This document shows positions 22,838-30,278 of a DNA stretch of 33,339 nt, piece by piece. The stretch comes from Flavobacteriaceae bacterium. Lineage in GTDB: Bacteria > Bacteroidota > Bacteroidia > Flavobacteriales > Flavobacteriaceae. The notes beneath the pieces are model-generated. The model was not told the origin of the DNA. It worked only from the letters and a program-made list of their open reading frames with translations, and did not search any database. Position numbers and translations under genes: made by a program. Each line of letters starts with the position of its first letter. The stretch's first letter is position 1. Where the stretch lies: NCBI GenBank assembly GCA_002400885.1, contig NVRM01000014.1, positions 3,202-36,540 on the forward strand, written 5' to 3'.

Positions 22838-25213
22838 TTAAAACGAATATTTAATTCCTGCCAAGAACACGCGACCTAAGGTGCTTTCGTGTTCGTAGGT
22901 AGTAGATTTATCAGTGAATTTTGTTTTATCATTGGATAAACTATCAAATATATCCGATACACGAAAAACTAAGGAAGCACCATTTCCTAACGATTTTTCT
23001 ATTCCTAAATCAGAAAACCACATGGTTTTTTCTGTTTCTATTTTACTCTTTTTAGGACCTACTGCATTTATCGATATTTGTAACTGCGTATTGTAAGGCA
23101 AGGTGAAATCATTGATGGCTTTTGCAGACCATTTGTATTGATCTTTTAAAGCATCACCTTTGTACTCTCCACTTGTTATTTTTGATTTGAACAGTGAGTA
23201 ACTTGCATTTAATTGCCAAAATTCAAAGGCAGAAATACCGGTCATAAATTCTACACCTTTTGTCCAAGCACGTCCAGTGTTTAAAGGTTTTTCTGTAGTA
23301 ATTCCTTGGGCGTCTTCTGACAATGTTTTTTGAATGACATCGTTAATATCTCTGTAAAAGATATTGGCTCCAATATTAAAGTGCTTAAAGTTTTTTAAAT
23401 AACCAACTTCATAAGCCCATGCTTTTTCTGGCATCAAATCTGGGTTTCCAGTCTTAAAATAGTCAGCTTCTTTTTCTTCTAAATATGGATTTAAATCTTT
23501 AAAACCAGGACGGCGAATACGTCTTCCAAAATTAAAAGTAATGTATTGGGTCTTGTCTATATTTGCCGTAAGAGAAATATTAGGCAATACAATATTATAG
23601 TCCGCTTTTATTTGATTGTTTACGTTTGCTGTTTCAGATCTAAGTTGGGTGAATTCATATCTAATTCCTGCATTAATTCTCAAAAACGAATAGGTAAATT
23701 CATCACTAGCATAGATTGCCTGGGTGGTTTCCTTTAAGGTGAAATTATCCTTACCGTCTGCACCAACAGACCAGCTAAGATCTTTATACTTAAATTTGTT
23801 TTTACGAGCATTAAAATCACTTGTTTCTGAAATTCCTGTATAGCCTAGTTTTAGGTCTTGCGATCCTATTTTAAGACTGTTAAGTCCAACAGACCAAGTG
23901 TAAGTATCACGTTGGTTACGTTCAATTTTATCTTCAACTTTAGGAGTTAAATCTAACCATCTACCGTCTTCACTAACCTTGTGAGTTGTTTTTAGTTCGT
24001 TTTTATCTTGGTTAGATCTCATGTAACTAAAATCGGCAAACAATTGTGCATTGTTTTTTAATGAATGGTTAATCGCAGCCATTACTTGTTGGTAGTCGCT
24101 CGGTTGTTTACGGGTCTTTATTTCTTGGGCACCTTCCTTAAAGCTTTTGTCTGCAGCTGTTTTTTGCATGTCGTTTACTTTGGATCTACCCTCTTGTTGT
24201 GAACCGTAAATATACGTAGCGCTTATTTTTGTTTTTGGAAGTATTAAATAGTCAAATCCTGTTCTAAAGGTTTGGTTTAATGTATGTCTATCTTCTATTT
24301 CCATTTTTCTTTCATGTCCAGAAGTTTTTCCGTCTTTAAAAGAAGTTTTTAGCTTTTCCTCTTCTTTAATCAAGTTTTTTTCTTGATAATCGTAGTTTCC
24401 AAAAATAGTAAATTTCTCTGTTTTGTGTGAGATTCCAAATCCTCCAGCGAGTCCATGGCTATTTCCAACCATTACCTGTACGTTTCCTTTGGTTCCGTAG
24501 GCATGGTTTTCTTTTAAAACAATATTTACAATACCATTGATTCCTTCGGATTGGTATTCTACGCCAGGAACAGATAGTATCTCAATATACTTAATACTAC
24601 TTGCAGGAATTTGATCGATAATAGATTCTCTGTTTTTCCCTCTTAGTCCTGTATCTTTTCCATTAATAAGTACTTTAGTATACGCACTTCCAAGTCCTCT
24701 GTATTTAATATTTCTATTCTGTCCAAGACTTCCGTCCATGGCGATGGAGGGCATGTTTTTTAAAATATCTCCTGCATTTCCTCCTGTTTGAGAGATAAGA
24801 GAGCTTACTTTATATTTTACATAAGTTGGTTTTACAACACTTATATTATTGTTTCCTTGTACTACAACTTCGGAAAGGATGTTTTTTTCTGGCTGTAAGG
24901 TGATGTCTTTAATTTCTATGCGTTCACCATTGTGAATGGTAATAACATCGGATTCAAATGAAATGAGTCCCACATATGAGATCTGCACTAAATAAGTCCC
25001 TGTTTGGATATTATTGAAGTAAAAATACCCTTGATCATCGGACATAGTACCGTGAGTTTTGTTCGTAATTGTGTTTTTTAATACGACTGTTGCGTAGGGT
25101 AAAACTTCTGTATTATTGTCGATTATATTTCCTGTAATTGTACCTGTTTCTGATGCATATAAGTTTGCAAATAAACCTTGAATACACAGTAAAATAAGAA
25201 TTGCCTGTTTCAT
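22838..25213 (-). CDS. TonB-dependent-receptor-like outer-membrane protein with carboxypeptidase-regulatory N-domain
   Basis: 791 residues: signal peptide (MKQAILILLCIQGLFANLYAS), then a carboxypeptidase-regulatory-like domain (about 22-110: GTITGNIIDNNTEVLPYATVVL, YLVQISYVGL). A plug domain follows (about 125-235: GDILKNMPSIAMDG, KVLINGK, IEILSVPGVEYQSEGINGIVNIVL), then a beta-barrel of the outer-membrane beta-barrel family 3 type ending GIKYSF. Such proteins import iron chelates, metals or other nutrients using TonB energy. The ligand is not evident. Context (PepSY-type gene downstream, hemerythrin and LuxR regulator upstream) points to iron or redox. It has its own promoter with an overlapping palindrome. 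Confidence 0.92.
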   Translation of the reverse strand: MKQAILILLCIQGLFANLYASETGTITGNIIDNNTEVLPYATVVLKNTITNKTHGTMSDDQGYFYFNNIQTGTYLVQISYVGLISFESDVITIHNGERIEIKDITLQPEKNILSEVVVQGNNNISVVKPTYVKYKVSSLISQTGGNAGDILKNMPSIAMDGSLGQNRNIKYRGLGSAYTKVLINGKDTGLRGKNRESIIDQIPASSIKYIEILSVPGVEYQSEGINGIVNIVLKENHAYGTKGNVQVMVGNSHGLAGGFGISHKTEKFTIFGNYDYQEKNLIKEEEKLKTSFKDGKTSGHERKMEIEDRHTLNQTFRTGFDYLILPKTKISATYIYGSQQEGRSKVNDMQKTAADKSFKEGAQEIKTRKQPSDYQQVMAAINHSLKNNAQLFADFSYMRSNQDKNELKTTHKVSEDGRWLDLTPKVEDKIERNQRDTYTWSVGLNSLKIGSQDLKLGYTGISETSDFNARKNKFKYKDLSWSVGADGKDNFTLKETTQAIYASDEFTYSFLRINAGIRYEFTQLRSETANVNNQIKADYNIVLPNISLTANIDKTQYITFNFGRRIRRPGFKDLNPYLEEKEADYFKTGNPDLMPEKAWAYEVGYLKNFKHFNIGANIFYRDINDVIQKTLSEDAQGITTEKPLNTGRAWTKGVEFMTGISAFEFWQLNASYSLFKSKITSGEYKGDALKDQYKWSAKAINDFTLPYNTQLQISINAVGPKKSKIETEKTMWFSDLGIEKSLGNGASLVFRVSDIFDSLSNDKTKFTDKSTTYEHESTLGRVFLAGIKYSF

Positions 25214-25247
25214 GATGTCCTCTTAAATTTTGAGATTAAACAAGCTG

Positions 25248-25278
25248 CAAAAATAAAGTCAAAACATAGAGTTTACAA
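25248..25278 (-). promoter_or_regulatory. Promoter of the receptor/PepSY operon
   Basis: Minus strand: TTG (25276-25278), 20-base spacer, TATTTTTG (25248-25255) followed by CA. The -7 element is 34 bases before the receptor ATG. Confidence 0.6.
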
Positions 25279-25295
25279 TCCCTTTATATAGGGAT
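25278..25295. promoter_or_regulatory. Palindrome ATCCCT-N6-AGGGAT over the receptor promoter
   Basis: ATCCCT (25278-25283) and AGGGAT (25290-25295) flank six bases and touch the -33 TTG. A third AGGGAT is at 25321-25326. Position suggests an operator; the binding protein is unknown. Confidence 0.4.
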
Positions 25296-25328
25296 ATTGC
25301 AGAGGCTATTAATTATAAGTAGGGATGC

Positions 25329-25919
25329 TTAAGAGTCTAATTGAATTATTTTTTTTGTGATCGCGTAAATAGTCAGTCCTGGGAGACTTTTAATCCCTGT
25401 TTTTTCTGTAATATTTTTTCGGTGACTTATCACCGTGTGGATACTAATAGAAAGTGTATTTGCTATTTCTTTATTAGAGAGCCCGTCTATTAAATGGATT
25501 AAAATATCCGTTTCCCGTTCGGTTAGAGTAGCCTGCTGATTACTGGAGTCTATTTTCTGATGTTGCGATATTTTAATAAGTTTCGAAATAATATTTTTTG
25601 CAGTCTCCGTTATCGTTATTTGTTCGTCAAATTTACGAAGTATATCTTGGTCAAAATAAGAGTAAACAAGTGCCATCCATCGGGTAGAAGGATAGGTGTT
25701 TTTTATTTTTATAAAGTCCTTATTCCTGTTTTGTAAAAGAGAGGGGTTTAATATAACCACGGTGTTTTGCTCTTTTTTAATAATGGTATCTAAGTATTTT
25801 AAATCAGAATATTGACTAATAGAAAAACGATGGTTAGATTTTAAAAGAATATGTGAGAGTCCTTCCGAAACGATATGGGAGGGTTCTAAAAGTAGTATAT
25901 GTATTCGCTGCCTATCCAT
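25329..25919 (-). CDS. LuxR-family regulator with degenerate receiver domain
   Basis: 196 residues. N-terminal half resembles a receiver (HILLLEPSHIVSEGL, then VVILNPSLL), but the phospho-acceptor position is Asn58 instead of Asp and only one acidic residue (Glu12) remains in the usual pair. Ordinary aspartyl phosphorylation is therefore unlikely. The C-terminal half is a complete LuxR/GerE HTH (about 130-190: LTERETDILIHLIDGLSNKEIANTLSISIHTVISHRKNI). It overlaps the hemerythrin gene by 8 bp, so the two are translationally coupled. No histidine kinase is nearby. It may respond directly or through the hemerythrin protein to O2, NO or iron. This is inference. Confidence 0.88.
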   Translation of the reverse strand: MDRQRIHILLLEPSHIVSEGLSHILLKSNHRFSISQYSDLKYLDTIIKKEQNTVVILNPSLLQNRNKDFIKIKNTYPSTRWMALVYSYFDQDILRKFDEQITITETAKNIISKLIKISQHQKIDSSNQQATLTERETDILIHLIDGLSNKEIANTLSISIHTVISHRKNITEKTGIKSLPGLTIYAITKKIIQLDS

Positions 25920-26622
25920 TAGAATGCTCCTTTTCTATGTTTTCAATTAAAGGAAGTAATATTTTTTCTTCTATACTGGAGTGAATCCCTAAATCATATT
26001 CTAATTCAAATAAGGTATGTAGAAATTTACGCCTCGTAGTGTGTTCGTTTTTTATAACGATATGTTTGAGTAATAAATTCTTTAAATCCGATAGTTTCAC
26101 TTCGATGTCCGAATGATGCTCTCTGTATCCTTTTACCGAGAAATCGGAATCAGTGTCTTGGGTATTGTCTAATAATTGAGTAAAGTAAGGGAACACAATT
26201 TTATCTTCATATTCCATATGTTCTACAACTTCGTTAAAATAATCGGTAAAAAAACGTTCTATTAGTGCAATGTCATTGGATGTATTATGCTCGCGAAGAA
26301 TACTGATATAATTTAAAATTTTCGGATACACTTCGTTTTTATAATACAAGTGACTGTTTCTTAAAAAAAGAATGATTAATTGAATGTCTTTTAAGGAGTG
26401 TATTTCTTCTTTGTTTGGGAATAAGCCATTGTACAAATTTCCTAAAACAATAAATACGTTTACATCGATGTTATTTTCTTCACAGACTTGTTTCACGGTT
26501 TTATCGTAGACCAAAAAATCAATATTTAAATGTTCTAGAAATAAAAGTAAGTGATAATTTTCGTTGATGAGTTCTGCAACTTCTGTCGCCGGACTTATAT
26601 ATGTTTTACGTACTAGGTACAT
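25912..26622 (-). CDS. Hemerythrin-domain protein, YtfE/ScdA (RIC)-like
   Basis: 236 residues. The C-terminal two-thirds has the di-iron ligand pattern of YtfE-type repair proteins: His91, His135 with Glu139 (HMEYE), His169 or His170, and His214 with Glu218 (HSSIE). Spacings are nearly those of E. coli YtfE (84, 129/133, 160, 204/208, from memory). The N-terminal 65 residues align with the ScdA/DUF542 helper domain, but its Cys-Cys-Gly-Gly motif is replaced (DFLVYDKT, about 35-42). Family members release NO or iron and repair Fe-S centres damaged by nitrosative or oxidative stress. Coupled with the LuxR gene by an 8-bp overlap; has its own promoter. Confidence 0.88.
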   Translation of the reverse strand: MYLVRKTYISPATEVAELINENYHLLLFLEHLNIDFLVYDKTVKQVCEENNIDVNVFIVLGNLYNGLFPNKEEIHSLKDIQLIILFLRNSHLYYKNEVYPKILNYISILREHNTSNDIALIERFFTDYFNEVVEHMEYEDKIVFPYFTQLLDNTQDTDSDFSVKGYREHHSDIEVKLSDLKNLLLKHIVIKNEHTTRRKFLHTLFELEYDLGIHSSIEEKILLPLIENIEKEHSNG

Positions 26623-26638
26623 GGTAGTATGTTTTAGG

Positions 26639-26674
26639 CAAAAATACGTATAAGCTTTCTAATTGACATCAATT
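26639..26674 (-). promoter_or_regulatory. Promoter and palindrome upstream of the hemerythrin gene
   Basis: Minus-strand TATTTTTG (26639-26646), 16 bases before the ATG, with TTG (26670-26672) 23 bases further up. The -33 area lies in the 14-bp palindrome AATTGA-CA-TCAATT (26661-26674), a candidate operator. Confidence 0.45.
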
Positions 26675-26711
26675 TTATCAGTTATTGGTGGTGCTTCTCG
26701 TTTATAAATGT

Positions 26712-26750
26712 GTAAAAAAAAAGGCGAAACTTATAAGTTTCGCCTTTAAT
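26712..26750 (-). terminator. Terminator of the aldehyde dehydrogenase gene
   Basis: Arms AAAGGCGAAACTT (26720-26732) / AAGTTTCGCCTTT (26735-26747). On the minus strand a run of nine T follows the stem. It sits 22 bases after the stop codon. Confidence 0.88.
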
Positions 26751-26769
26751 ATGATATTTTGTCTTGGTT

Positions 26770-28302
26770 TTACAAGTCAAATTTAATTCCTTGTGCCAGT
26801 GGTAATTCGGTGGTGTAGTTAATAGTGTTTGTTTGTCTTCTCATATACACTTTCCATGCATCTGATCCAGACTCGCGTCCACCACCTGTTTCTTTTTCAC
26901 CTCCAAAAGCACCTCCAATTTCGGCACCTGAAGTTCCGATGTTTACATTGGCTATTCCACAGTCAGACCCTTGTTGGCTTAAGAAAAATTCTGCTTCTCT
27001 TAAGTTGTTTGTCATGATGGCACTTGATAAGCCTTGTCCAACGCCGTTTTGAATGTCCATAGCGTTTTCAATAGTTCCACTATATTTTAATAAATATAAA
27101 ATAGGAGCAAAAGTTTCGTGCTGTACTATTTCAAACGTATTATCTGCTTCTGCAATGGCTGGTTTTACATAACAGCCACTTTCATATCCTTTTCCTTCTA
27201 GAACGCCTCCTTCTACGAGGATTTTTCCACCTTCTTCTACTACTTTAGTTAAGGCATGTTGGTACATTTTTACTGCATCCGTATCAATTAACGGCCCTAC
27301 ATGATTGTTCTCATCTAAAGGATCACCGATACGCAACTGTCCATAAGCGGCGACCACGGCATCTTTTACTTGATCGTACATAGATTCGTGGATGATTAAT
27401 CTACGGGTAGAGGTACAGCGTTGTCCTGCGGTTCCTACGGCACCGAATACAGCACCTATTACGGTCATTTTAATATCGGCATCTGGGGTAACAATAATGG
27501 CATTATTACCTCCTAATTCTAGTAATGATTTTCCTAAACGTCCTGCGACTGTTTGTGCTACTATTTTTCCCATTCGGGTAGATCCAGTGGCAGAAATTAA
27601 AGGGATTCTTTTGTCGGTAGTCATAAATTCACCTACATTATGATCTCCATTTATAATACAAGATAGTCCTTCTGGTAAATTGTTTTCTTTGATGACTGAT
27701 GCGATTATATTTTGGCAAGCAATACTACATAAAGGTGCTTTTTCTGATGCCTTCCAAACACATACATCACCACAAATCCAAGCCAAGGCAGTATTCCATG
27801 CCCAAACGGCTACAGGGAAATTAAATGCAGAAATAATTCCCACAACTCCTAAAGGATGGTATTGTTCGTACATTCTATGACCTGGGCGTTCCGAGTGCAT
27901 GGTAAGTCCATGCAACTGACGTGATAAACCAACTGCAAAATCACAGATGTCTATCATTTCTTGAACTTCTCCGAGTCCTTCTTGTAATGACTTCCCCATT
28001 TCATAAGAAACTAGTTCTCCTAAGGGTTGTTTTAATTCTCTTAATTTATCACCAAACTGACGTACTATTTCTCCACGTAATGGAGCAGGCTTCATGCGCC
28101 ATGTTTTAAATGCTGCGGTGGCAGTTTCCATTACTTTTTCGTAATCTTCACGAGTAGTAGTTGTTACTTTTCCAATAATGGCACCATCTACAGGGGAGAT
28201 GGAAGAGATTGTTTCTCCTGAACCAAAATTATTTAAACCCGTGGAGGTTCCGTTATTTATTTCTTTAATACCTAATTGTTTTAGCATTAACTGTATGTCC
28301 AT
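26770..28302 (-). CDS. Antiquitin-type (ALDH7) aldehyde dehydrogenase
   Basis: 510 residues of the NAD(P)-dependent aldehyde dehydrogenase family: GIISAFNFPVAVWAWNTALA (cofactor-binding region), the catalytic Glu in LLELGGNNAIIV, the catalytic Cys in GTAGQRCTSTRR, and the antiquitin signature GGEKETGGGRESGSDAWK followed by MRRQTNTINYT. ALDH7 enzymes oxidise alpha-aminoadipate semialdehyde in lysine degradation and also other aldehydes. The lysine-pathway role is the likely one but is inferred from the signature. Monocistronic, with its own terminator. No exact TAnnTTTG element was found upstream. Length is typical. Confidence 0.93.
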   Translation of the reverse strand: MDIQLMLKQLGIKEINNGTSTGLNNFGSGETISSISPVDGAIIGKVTTTTREDYEKVMETATAAFKTWRMKPAPLRGEIVRQFGDKLRELKQPLGELVSYEMGKSLQEGLGEVQEMIDICDFAVGLSRQLHGLTMHSERPGHRMYEQYHPLGVVGIISAFNFPVAVWAWNTALAWICGDVCVWKASEKAPLCSIACQNIIASVIKENNLPEGLSCIINGDHNVGEFMTTDKRIPLISATGSTRMGKIVAQTVAGRLGKSLLELGGNNAIIVTPDADIKMTVIGAVFGAVGTAGQRCTSTRRLIIHESMYDQVKDAVVAAYGQLRIGDPLDENNHVGPLIDTDAVKMYQHALTKVVEEGGKILVEGGVLEGKGYESGCYVKPAIAEADNTFEIVQHETFAPILYLLKYSGTIENAMDIQNGVGQGLSSAIMTNNLREAEFFLSQQGSDCGIANVNIGTSGAEIGGAFGGEKETGGGRESGSDAWKVYMRRQTNTINYTTELPLAQGIKFDL

Positions 28303-28366
28303 GTTGTTTGAAGTTTTTTATTTTGTCTAGGCTAATTTACAACTAAATAAAAGAATTTTCCAAGGA

Positions 28367-28402
28367 AAAAAAAGAAAGCCGTTTCAATGAAGAAACGGCT
28401 TT
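28367..28402 (-). terminator. Terminator of the sigma-factor/barrel operon
   Basis: Eleven-bp arms AAAGCCGTTTC (28375-28385) / GAAACGGCTTT (28392-28402), six-base loop. A T-rich run follows on the minus strand. It lies 41 bases after the barrel-protein stop codon. Confidence 0.85.
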
Positions 28403-28443
28403 ACTTTATCATTATTTGGTAACCAACCAAATAAATAAACCAA

Positions 28444-29643
28444 CTAAAACTTAAAGTTTAACCCGGTATAAATCCCTAAATAATACGGCTGAAAATCGCC
28501 AGTACTTTTAGAAAAGGTATTGGTTTGTACTTTTAGCATAGGACTTACGTTTATGTAGATGTTTTTGTGAATTAAGTAATCTACATCCACCCCTATATTT
28601 CCGCTAAAGTTTATATCTTTTAAATTAGAAGCTTCTCCAATACTGGTTCTAAAACCGTCTGCTTCTATTAATAATTCGTTTTTGTTTAAAAATAAGGTGC
28701 TAAAACCACCAACAATATTTACGCCTAATTTTCCACCTGTTATTTGGTATTTAATTTCTAAAGGAATTTCTATATAACCAAATACCTGATCGATACTCCC
28801 TGTGTGACTATTTGGATAGGAACCAGGTTTTTCCATTTTCTTTGTATATGACCCTGCAGGAATTTTAGAAGTAGTCCTTGAAATTCCGGCAATATCAGTT
28901 AAACTAATAATGGCGACTCCAGGAGGAAGCTGAATGTTATTGGTCGTATAACCTACCCCTACTAGGTTTACTCCTGATTGTACACTGAATTTATTGTTTA
29001 GTTTGAATGCAATTTTTATTCCATGTGAAAAATTAGATTTTCCTGAGACGCTATTGTTCTCAAGCTCATGATTCACAGGTGATGAACTTGACCCAAACGA
29101 GCTAAAATAAATTGGCGCCACATTATAGGCAATAGACCATCGTTTTTCTTTAGAGAATTCGGGAGCTGAAATTTCCTTATTTAAAGGGAGGTTTTCACCG
29201 TCTTTTAGTGTAAATGATACATTTGGTTGTTTTTGTCTCACTTTTTCCAAAATTGTAAATTCCTCTAATTCAGTTTCGGTAATCTGTTTTTGTGCGTTCA
29301 AAGGAATCACCTTTGTAGGTAGTTTTAAGGTGCCGTTTTTTAAAAGTGTTTGTGTTTTTGCCTCTCCGGTTTGTACAATACTTTTAATGGTATCTTTCTG
29401 CTTAAAAATAAATTGCTGGATTTCACTGAAATTATTGGGTGCAATATATTTGTTTCCAAGTGTGATAAATGCAAGTAACATTGCGGCAATACTTGTAACG
29501 CGCATCCAAAATGCTGTTTTCTTTTTTGGTGATTTTACCACCATGTTTTGTTCGATAAAGTTCCAAGATTTATTAGGGGGTAACACCTCAAAGTCTTTTA
29601 ACTTTTCTTGAAATAATCTATCTATGTTTTTCTCTTCTCTCAT
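28444..29643 (-). CDS. Membrane-anchored protein with C-terminal outer-membrane beta-barrel, probable anti-sigma partner
   Basis: 399 residues. A short cytoplasmic N-terminus (1-44: REEKNIDRLFQEKLKDFEVLP, then PPNKSWNFIEQNM) in the style of flavobacterial anti-sigma regions, one membrane helix (about 45-63), and a charged linker to about 165. The C-terminal half (about 168-399) is predicted as an OMP_b-brl_2/PorT-like barrel (WSIAYNVAPIYFSS, GYIEIPLEIKYQI, KLGVNIVGGF, ending GLNFKF). There is no cleavable signal, so one chain may join inner-membrane anchor to outer-membrane barrel. The ECF sigma gene lies 9 bp upstream, so this is probably its regulator. Anti-sigma activity is inferred from position and layout only. 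Confidence 0.8.
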   Translation of the reverse strand: MREEKNIDRLFQEKLKDFEVLPPNKSWNFIEQNMVVKSPKKKTAFWMRVTSIAAMLLAFITLGNKYIAPNNFSEIQQFIFKQKDTIKSIVQTGEAKTQTLLKNGTLKLPTKVIPLNAQKQITETELEEFTILEKVRQKQPNVSFTLKDGENLPLNKEISAPEFSKEKRWSIAYNVAPIYFSSFGSSSSPVNHELENNSVSGKSNFSHGIKIAFKLNNKFSVQSGVNLVGVGYTTNNIQLPPGVAIISLTDIAGISRTTSKIPAGSYTKKMEKPGSYPNSHTGSIDQVFGYIEIPLEIKYQITGGKLGVNIVGGFSTLFLNKNELLIEADGFRTSIGEASNLKDINFSGNIGVDVDYLIHKNIYINVSPMLKVQTNTFSKSTGDFQPYYLGIYTGLNFKF

Positions 29644-29652
29644 TAGGCGTAC

Positions 29653-30189
29653 TTAACCAGATATTTGGTCACTTAATATAGATTCTACTTTCTCTTTTAG
29701 TATGAATCTTGCTCTTGATAAATTTGATTTTGAGGTGCCCTCGGCAATGTTTAAAAAACTAGATATTTCTTTGTGAGTGTACCCGTCAAGTACATAAAGA
29801 TTAAAAACCAATCGGTATCGTTCTGGTAATTCTTGTATCAGTTTCAATAACATGTCCAACGATACTTCATCTTCGTCTACATCTACTATTACTTCGTCTG
29901 GAATGTTTTCTGTGACAATGTTTAATACATTTTTTTTACGATATTTTTGCAAAACTGTATTGACCATTATTCGCTTCATCCATCCCTCAAACGAACCTTT
30001 AAAATTAAACTGTTCTATTTTGTGAAATATAGTAATAAAACCATCTTGAAAATTATCCTGTGCTTCTTGTTTATTGTTCGAATATTTTAGGCACAGAGCA
30101 AAGAGCTTACTCCCATAAAGTTCGTAAACCGTGGCTTGTGCTGTCTTATCATTAAGAGCACATTGTTTTATTAATTTATTTAAACTCAA
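29653..30189 (-). CDS. ECF-type RNA polymerase sigma factor
   Basis: 178 residues: sigma region 2 (about 10-85: AQATVYELYGSKLFALCLKY, EAQDNFQDGFITIFHKIEQF, FEGWMKRIMVNTVLQKYRK) and region 4 (about 115-170: LIQELPERYRLVFNLYVLDGY, HKEISSFLNIAEGTSKSNLSRAR). There is an acidic linker (DEVIVDVDEDEVSLD). The start is TTG (30187-30189): an in-frame stop lies 15 bases upstream, no ATG intervenes and the N-terminus aligns with family starts. The membrane/barrel gene follows after 9 bp. Two short palindromes (30188-30201 and 30208-30220) cover the start region, so autoregulation is possible. Confidence 0.92.
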   Translation of the reverse strand: MSLNKLIKQCALNDKTAQATVYELYGSKLFALCLKYSNNKQEAQDNFQDGFITIFHKIEQFNFKGSFEGWMKRIMVNTVLQKYRKKNVLNIVTENIPDEVIVDVDEDEVSLDMLLKLIQELPERYRLVFNLYVLDGYTHKEISSFLNIAEGTSKSNLSRARFILKEKVESILSDQISG

Positions 30190-30220
30190 ACGTGAACGTT
30201 TAATTTATATCTATTAGATA
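30188..30220. promoter_or_regulatory. Two palindromes at the sigma-factor start region
   Basis: AAACGT-GA-ACGTTT (30188-30201) overlaps the first bases of the sigma gene, and TATCT-ATT-AGATA (30208-30220) lies just upstream. They may be operator sites or chance AT-rich palindromes. Confidence 0.3.
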
Positions 30221-30253
30221 CCAGAGTTGTTCTAAGGTTGCGTAAATTTACAT

Positions 30254-30261
30254 TACTTTTG
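30254..30261 (+). promoter_or_regulatory. Promoter -7 element of the LuxE-like gene
   Basis: TACTTTTG followed by CA matches TAnnTTTG. It ends 2 bases before the first in-frame ATG (30264), which would place transcription start at or after that ATG, so the next ATG (30279) is favoured as the start codon. Confidence 0.5.
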
Positions 30262-30278
30262 CAATGTTTAAAAATTTT

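Noticed and set aside
26661-26674. Canonical FNR/HcpR box
   Set aside because: Half-sites TTGA/TCAA are separated by 2 bases; canonical FNR sites need a longer spacing, so only a generic palindrome is claimed.
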